Positions 59,001 to 64,000 of a DNA stretch of 64,000 nucleotides are shown here, in pieces. The DNA lies in contig OZ020523.1 of assembly GCA_963971425.1 (NCBI GenBank), forward strand, positions 12,086,867-12,150,866. The letters are read 5' to 3'. Under the pieces are notes generated by a model. It did not search any database, had not been told where the DNA came from, and saw nothing but the letters and a program-made list of their open reading frames with translations. The position numbers and the translations under genes are program-made. This DNA comes from Bryoerythrophyllum caledonicum. Lineage: Eukaryota; Streptophyta; Bryopsida; Pottiales; Pottiaceae. The first letter of the stretch is position 1. Every line of letters begins with the position of its first letter.

Positions 59001-62000
59001 GCACTCTTTATTAGTTTAGATGGGGTGAAGTGGTAGGTTTTGAAGTCCTCATTGTTCATGATGTGTGTACCGTTTGGTAAAGAAATTTGGTTTAGTTCGA
59101 AAATATTTTTTGAGAGGAGTTTTTGCAGAAGTTTTTGGGAGAGTTGGGCATTGAGTGTGATATGATTTAGTGTTTCTTGGCGCCATAGTATTTCTAATGT
59201 TGTAGGATTAGTGAGGAAGTTCGGGAGCGTACTTTTAAGGTGGGCTTTAGCTACATGTTTTAATAAGAAGAATGTTCTTGTTATTGGTGATCTTATGCAG
59301 TCACTTTTTTTAATTCTTGGTATATTTTCGGCGCCACCATATTGGGCAAGGACATAATGAGTTAATCCATTATATATTTTCCCAAGTCTTCCTTTATCGT
59401 TTAAAGCATTTTGCAGTTGTTCGCCTATACATCTGAGGTATGCGTTTTTGAGGGAGAAAGCTTCAAGTCCAAATAGGTTATGTGGTAGTTGGGTTATTGC
59501 ATTTGACATGCATTTTGGTAATCCACATATGGTTTTTTTGTATGGCTATTATTTTTTTATCAAGTTTTTTTATAGCTGGCGTAGAGTATGGCACACCGTA
59601 GAAACTGTATGCCACACCTGGGCGTAATACGGTATCAATCATTTTTATTTTTTGTTTCATGGTGGCCGGGCATGTTGTTAGTTATTTGCATTGTTTGATG
59701 AGTTTCGTGGTTGTAGTGTGTATTTGGATTTTCCATTTTAGTGAGGGAACAAGATTTATACCTAAGTATATGTATGGTTCATTTTGGTGCAGTGTGGGGA
59801 TCGGTTGATTGCGGTAATTGATGTTAGAGGCTTGTATTAGTGCTTTGAAAGTGGTAGGGTTCAATTTGGATTTGTTTGGGCATCCTGTAGCAGCGCATTT
59901 TGGGACACCTACGTCCATACCGGCCCATTTACAATATCTATCAATTTTATTGAGTTGTGTTTGTATATGTTTGATTTTGTTAGTTATGACGGCAAGGTCA
60001 TCTGCGTATGCGGCAGAGTTTATTGTGACTTGTGAAGTGCCGAACGTGTATCCGTTGTTGCCTCTCTCTAGCCATCTGAGTAGTGGTTCTAAGAATATAA
60101 TGAATAGATATGGGCTAAGGGTGTCTCCTTGAATCGTTCCTCTTTGTATGGGTATAGGTTTTGTTTTCCCAAAGTGTTCACCTATATAGTAAGTGGATGC
60201 CTGGGAGTAGATGTTTCCAACAAGTGTAGTTGCATCTTTTGGGTAGCCAAGGTCCGTCATTATTGTTAGTAGTCGGGCATGGTCTATTGAGCCAAAAGCG
60301 TTTTTAAAGTCAACATATAATATGTATATATCTTGATTAGTGAATTTTGCGTCTTCTAGTGCGGCTATTATAGTTTGTATTTGTCGAGCGGTGCTTCTCT
60401 CTGCTCTAAATCCTTCTTGACTCTCATGTAGGATTTTGAATATTTCACCGTATGAGGATAGTATAGAAGTGAGTGTACTCGTGAAGAGTTTGTATATAGT
60501 GTTGGCTAGTGCAATTGGTCTATGGTTGGGTAGTATAGATGGATCACCTTTTTTGTATAGTAAAATTGTTGCACTTGATTTCCATGAGGTCGGTATATGT
60601 TTTTGTTTGTAGCAGTGAGAGAAGAATAGGAATAGTACTTTATGAAATCTTGGGGGCATGTTTTTGAGTATTGAGTTTGGTATGCGGTCTGGGCCTGGGG
60701 CTTTGTTGTTACCAAGATTTTGAAGGCATGTATCATATGTGGCTCTGTTAAGGTATTGATGTAGTGGGGTTTCTGGTTCGCCTCTTTTGTCTACGGTATA
60801 TCCATCTAGGTCATGCCATGGGTATTGGCGTACTGCACATGTACATTTGTTTTAATGTTGTGGTTGGTATTTACATGTTGGTACTCTTGGTCTATTGATT
60901 TTTGTTTGTTGGTTGAATATTTCATTAGCAATGTCTTCGGGGCTAGTTAGAATAATATTAAATTGATCTGTGATACAATCTAGTGGTGGGGAGTCTAGAT
61001 TTTTAAAGACTTTTTTGTTAATTTTCTTAGGGTTGATTTCATATAATTGTCTATATTTTGAGATGGCTTTTTTAATGTTATCTTTGGTGTATTTTGAGGT
61101 CATTTTTCTGGCTCGTATGTTGGCATTTTTTGCAATTAGTACAATATCATTTATCCATGTGTCGTGGGGCATATCCGGGGGCGGTGGTGTGGGAATTCAG
61201 GTATGTTGTAGAGTTAGTAGTTCATTACATATGGGGTGGTTGCGCCATTGAGAGTTATTTTTTACAAGTCTTATAGTTTTTCGTATAACATGGTATGTTG
61301 TAAGATGTTGTTTCCAAGTTTTAGAGAGTTTGCGTGGTAGATAACCTCCTTGTTGAGATGTTTTATGTTTGTCATTTGGGGTATTGGATGGGCTCTACAA
61401 GTTTGTTCTAGTGTGTTGGAGATTTCTTTGATGAGTGTATCTAGGGTTTCACAAGCTTCTTGCCATTGAACTTGTGATAGTTCATTGTTATTTTCAAGAG
61501 TATTTATGAGGGAGTCTATTAGCATGGATTGTTCTTCAAAGAGTTTTGTGTTGAATTTTTCTAAGTTGCCTTTTGGAATGGGGTTGAGTTTGCGTATAAT
61601 GTCATTGTTTAGGATTGTGGGTGTTCTATTAATTAAGATATTATTTGGTACGTGTAGATGTATAGGTGTGTGGTCCGAGTTGAGAATAACATTTTTGTTT
61701 GTTGTAGAGGTGTATTGTGTATTGTTGTTGGTATTTACATACAATCCATATATTAGACTCCAATCGCTATAGTTATATCCGCCTTCTCTGGAGAATTGTG
61801 TATTAGTTTTTATGTAAGTGAAGTTTAAGTTTTCCGTGAAGTGGCGCCATTGGTAGTCTATAGTTTGGGGAGGAGTGCTATGGTTTCCGTTTTGGCGTCC
61901 AATTAATGCTATATCTCTATTAAAGTCTCTGCACAGTATATATGTGTGGTTGGGGTTGTTATTTATTTGAGTTGTGATAGTGTTTTGTTTGTCACTAATG

Positions 62001-62510
62001 AATCTAGAATCTTCGGGGTGAGATAGCATATACATGTGTAGGACTAGCCATGGTTGTAGTGGGTAGTTATTGATTTTGATTTTTTGAAGGTAAGGGGATA
62101 TGTGCATTGGGGTGGGGATCTTTTTGATGTTGCCCAGGAAAGCATATTTTATATGTATTAGTGTAAGGAGACCACCGCGTCCCGGTGTGTATGGTCTCCG
62201 TTGTTGAATACATCTTGTGAGTGCATGTGTATTGTTGAAAACGAGTTTATAGTTTTGAAATAAGTTTTGTGTATATTTTGTGGATTTTGTGGCGGATAGT
62301 TTTGTTTCTTGTATAACTATAATGGCTGGCGGTGTGTTTGTATGTGCGACCAAAGATTGTAAGCTAGGGAGGGCGGTGTTGAGGGAAGAGGCATTCCATG
62401 TGATTATATATGTATTTTTTTAATTTGGATTATTGTTTTGGTTTTGTGGGCGTAAGTAAGGGGGTGGGGGGGTGGCTGGGTATATTCTGGTATTTGGACA
62501 AGGCATTTTA
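56005..62510 (-). pseudogene. LINE C ORF2 (5'-truncated, frameshifted)
   Basis: Starts within the endonuclease (TWNASSLNTALPSL, VIQETKLSATKS, CRDFNRDIALIG) at 62430-61271. The RT (60659-59682) has GFRAERSTARQI, YVDFKNAFGSIDHAR, IQRGTIQGDTLSPYLF and an intact YADDLAVI. The PCIF1-like region is at about 58140-57900 (HSYFSSPITC, ERDKIFGSLGKAFDHKW). RNase H has all four acidic motifs: TDGSF, TELMAIHKT, FTDCINALYLL and KQADKLAKEG (57480-57050). The C-terminal domain (PCSCVTQRCHC, LKPDIL) is frameshifted and ends in DPP-stop at 56005, matching LINE A. Frameshifts near 61270, 60850, 59680, 59500, 57520 and 56800 break it. It preserves the best RT/RNase H core of the three copies. Confidence 0.85.
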
Positions 62511-63088
62511 AACATTCAAATAAGCAATTTTGCCCTCAATGATTAAAAGTGCACTTGGGTACAACGGCGGCCATTGCGATCAAAAGTGTCAAAATTGCAG
62601 AAAAAAAAGGTTTTCAAGGAAAAAAAACTGAGCTCCTGCAAAGAAATTTTGGACAATCATGGTTGTTAATATTGTAAGGGATTTTTTTGGCATTTTGACT
62701 ACTTTTTGGTGGCCTCTTGTGAATACTTGATAAATATGTATTTGAAATAGTTGCACAATATTTCAAAGACAAGTTTTAAGGATTGTAGTATACAATTAGA
62801 CGTAATCACAATAAAACATACCTTATGCAAAGGTTGGCAATTGATTACAAGATATTTTACATAGTACATATTGCATACAATGATTGAAATTAAATATAGA
62901 TGCTTCTACAAATGGTCTTACTGATTTAATTTACCAATAGTAAAAACATCTTTACTCCATATGATTAAAGACATAACTTCTTACTTCACCCTTGCAATAT
63001 ACTACTCTTGCACTACACTACTATATAGCACTTAACAAAAACAATTATACTCTCATAAGGCACACTATCTACTACATAGAATTTAGAG
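62511..63088. other. AT-rich DNA right of LINE C, nothing recognised
   Basis: No continuation of LINE B is visible here, although a simple insertion of LINE C into LINE B would require it. A short GC-richer patch (ACAACGGCGGCCATTGCG near 62560) stands out. No coding or RNA gene was recognised. Confidence 0.45.
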
Positions 63089-63637
63089 CTACTTGCAAAC
63101 GATTGTCGTTGATAGCTTCCGTTTGCATTGCAATATACTGTAATATGTGAGCCTTAGCCGATAGAAGAATTCGAATCTTGCTTTCAACCTGCACTCCAAA
63201 TACATTGCGTTTTCTCCACCTGCTAGCCCCAGGCATGGTTCTTCTGGCGTGTCTAGCCATGAAAAAATACATGCATCTTTCTCTACCCAACTATGGCTCT
63301 CCCCAGATGGCTCCCAAAATGAATCCATGCAATTTGCATACCGTTGTGCAGAAGATCCATGTCCATCAACAACCCCCCTTCGAATGATGGGCCAATACCA
63401 AGAAACCTTCATCTTCTGTCTCCATCGGTTTTTTCCGTCCTCAATCACTTTTCCTACGTAGAATGGTACACCGCCTTCTATTTCTGCTCGATCAACACTC
63501 AACGCTACAAATTGTCCACAACGGATATCAGATTGTGGATTGAATGGTGGAAATGGGTCGTTATTACCTTCATACATTGCTCTTTCTTCGACTTGTTCCT
63601 CAACATAGTTGCGTTCTGTTCGTTGTGCCCTTCGCAC
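63089..63637 (-). CDS. Unidentified protein or exon with GVPFYVGKV motif
   Basis: A 182-codon frame starting MRRAQRTERN; the composition is balanced and unlike random frames. The core GQFVALSVDRAEIEGGVPFY, then VGKVIED, KMKVSWYWPI and SFWEPSGESHSWVEKDACIF suggests a small beta-barrel (BAH or Tudor-like) fold, since 'PFYVGKV...KVSWYWP' is the usual strand pattern of such readers. The family is not identified. No partner exons were established, so it may be one exon of a larger gene or a domain left by a transposon. It lies just outside the LINE nest. Confidence 0.45.
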   Translation of the reverse strand: MRRAQRTERNYVEEQVEERAMYEGNNDPFPPFNPQSDIRCGQFVALSVDRAEIEGGVPFYVGKVIEDGKNRWRQKMKVSWYWPIIRRGVVDGHGSSAQRYANCMDSFWEPSGESHSWVEKDACIFSWLDTPEEPCLGLAGGENAMYLECRLKARFEFFYRLRLTYYSILQCKRKLSTTIVCK

Positions 63638-64000
63638 CGCTTGGTTAGATGGTCTTTCCCTACGAGGTCCAAAGTATCATTGAGCCTCGGCATTTGGAAA
63701 CATGGCCACTACCTGCTCAATGAAAAAATTTAACATTTGTAGAGCATCAACTCCTTGCAAAGTGCCTTCCAATATGCCACACCGCTTCTCCATCCCTAAA
63801 CTTTGGTGTACAAGGAACTAATATCATTCTTGACATGATGGTAATGAATCTAGATCCTGTGTAACGCAAACTTTTGAAACCAAGTAAAATGAAATTCTGA
63901 TAATCGACTCAATTTAGGGAAAAAATGAACCAATGTTGTCTACTATAAAAACTATAAATTTCTAATCTGTGCGGTCAAATTTTATGAAACTTTGTGAGTA
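63638..64000. other. Right edge, nothing recognised
   Basis: These are AT-rich bases upstream of the minus-strand frame 63089-63637. If that frame is a first exon, its promoter would lie here. Nothing else can be supported. Confidence 0.35.

Larger units (their letters stand above)
55751..62510 (-). mobile_element. LINE C, 5'-truncated copy in opposite orientation
   Basis: A minus-strand member of the same LINE family, 6.76 kb. Its 3' end at 55751-55767 is a 17-nt T tail (A-run on the plus strand) after the terminal hairpin. Homology to LINE A ends at 62510, inside the segment upstream of the endonuclease, so ORF1, the 2A motif and the N-terminal region are absent. 5' truncation is usual for LINEs. 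It abuts LINE B in tail-to-tail orientation. No clear target duplication was found. Confidence 0.88.

Noticed and set aside
30793-62510. LTR retrotransposon or endogenous virus as the source of the RT genes
   Set aside because: No LTRs, integrase or protease; APE endonuclease, RT order, 5' truncation and target duplications show non-LTR elements.

Overview
The window is nuclear DNA of a land plant or close streptophyte relative. Three spliced plant-type enzyme genes are present: a legumain/vacuolar processing enzyme, two GH3 beta-xylosidases and an alpha/beta hydrolase. Introns are short (about 80-500 bp) with GT-AG borders, the intergenic DNA is AT-rich, CCCTAAA-type telomere-like repeats occur, and transposable elements are abundant. 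The species cannot be read from the sequence. A non-flowering plant is possible but unproven.

Layout. 1-2.5 kb: 5' two-thirds of a minus-strand legumain gene running off the left edge. 2.5-15.7 kb: gene-poor AT-rich DNA with a complete tRNA-derived SINE (5596-5910, perfect 15-bp target duplication), several copies of a dispersed repeat and a small palindrome. 15.8-18.9 kb: beta-xylosidase 1 (plus strand, 6 exons, one GC-AG intron, telomere-like repeats in the last intron). 19.6-21.8 kb: alpha/beta hydrolase (minus). 22.4-25.2 kb: a MITE nested in a dispersed repeat, then a foldback element built from ~180-bp units. 25.5-29.8 kb: beta-xylosidase 2 (minus, 9 exons). 30.8-62.5 kb: a nest of three related non-LTR retrotransposons. 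LINE B (plus) is split by LINE A (plus, 13.0 kb, 13-bp target duplication in LINE B ORF1) and is cut off in ORF2 by the 3' end of LINE C (minus, 5'-truncated). 62.5-64 kb: AT-rich DNA with one unidentified reading frame.

The most interesting object is the LINE family. Its ORF2 begins with a canonical 2A-like motif (GDIETNPGP followed by M), kept in two copies that differ only at synonymous sites. The order that follows is: a conserved N-terminal region, an APE-type endonuclease, reverse transcriptase, a region resembling a PCIF1-type methyltransferase fold, RNase H, a zinc-finger-like motif, and a C-terminal Cys cluster with a PD...E...KxxKY pattern like restriction-like endonucleases of R2-type LINEs. 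That would make it a dual-endonuclease LINE (the Dualen/RandI type is the known precedent) with extra modules. The 3' end is a conserved GC-rich stem-loop followed by a pyrimidine (T/TTC) tail instead of poly(A). The SINE at 5.6-5.9 kb carries the same 3' tail, and a 43-bp insertion inside LINE A consists of little more than that stem-loop, so the hairpin is a good candidate for the reverse transcriptase recognition signal. All three LINE copies here carry stops, frameshifts or truncations, so they are fossils; an intact copy elsewhere is needed to confirm the architecture.

Exon borders were derived by hand from splice sites, reading phase and comparison of the paralogues. Domain assignments rest on motif recognition, not on database searches.
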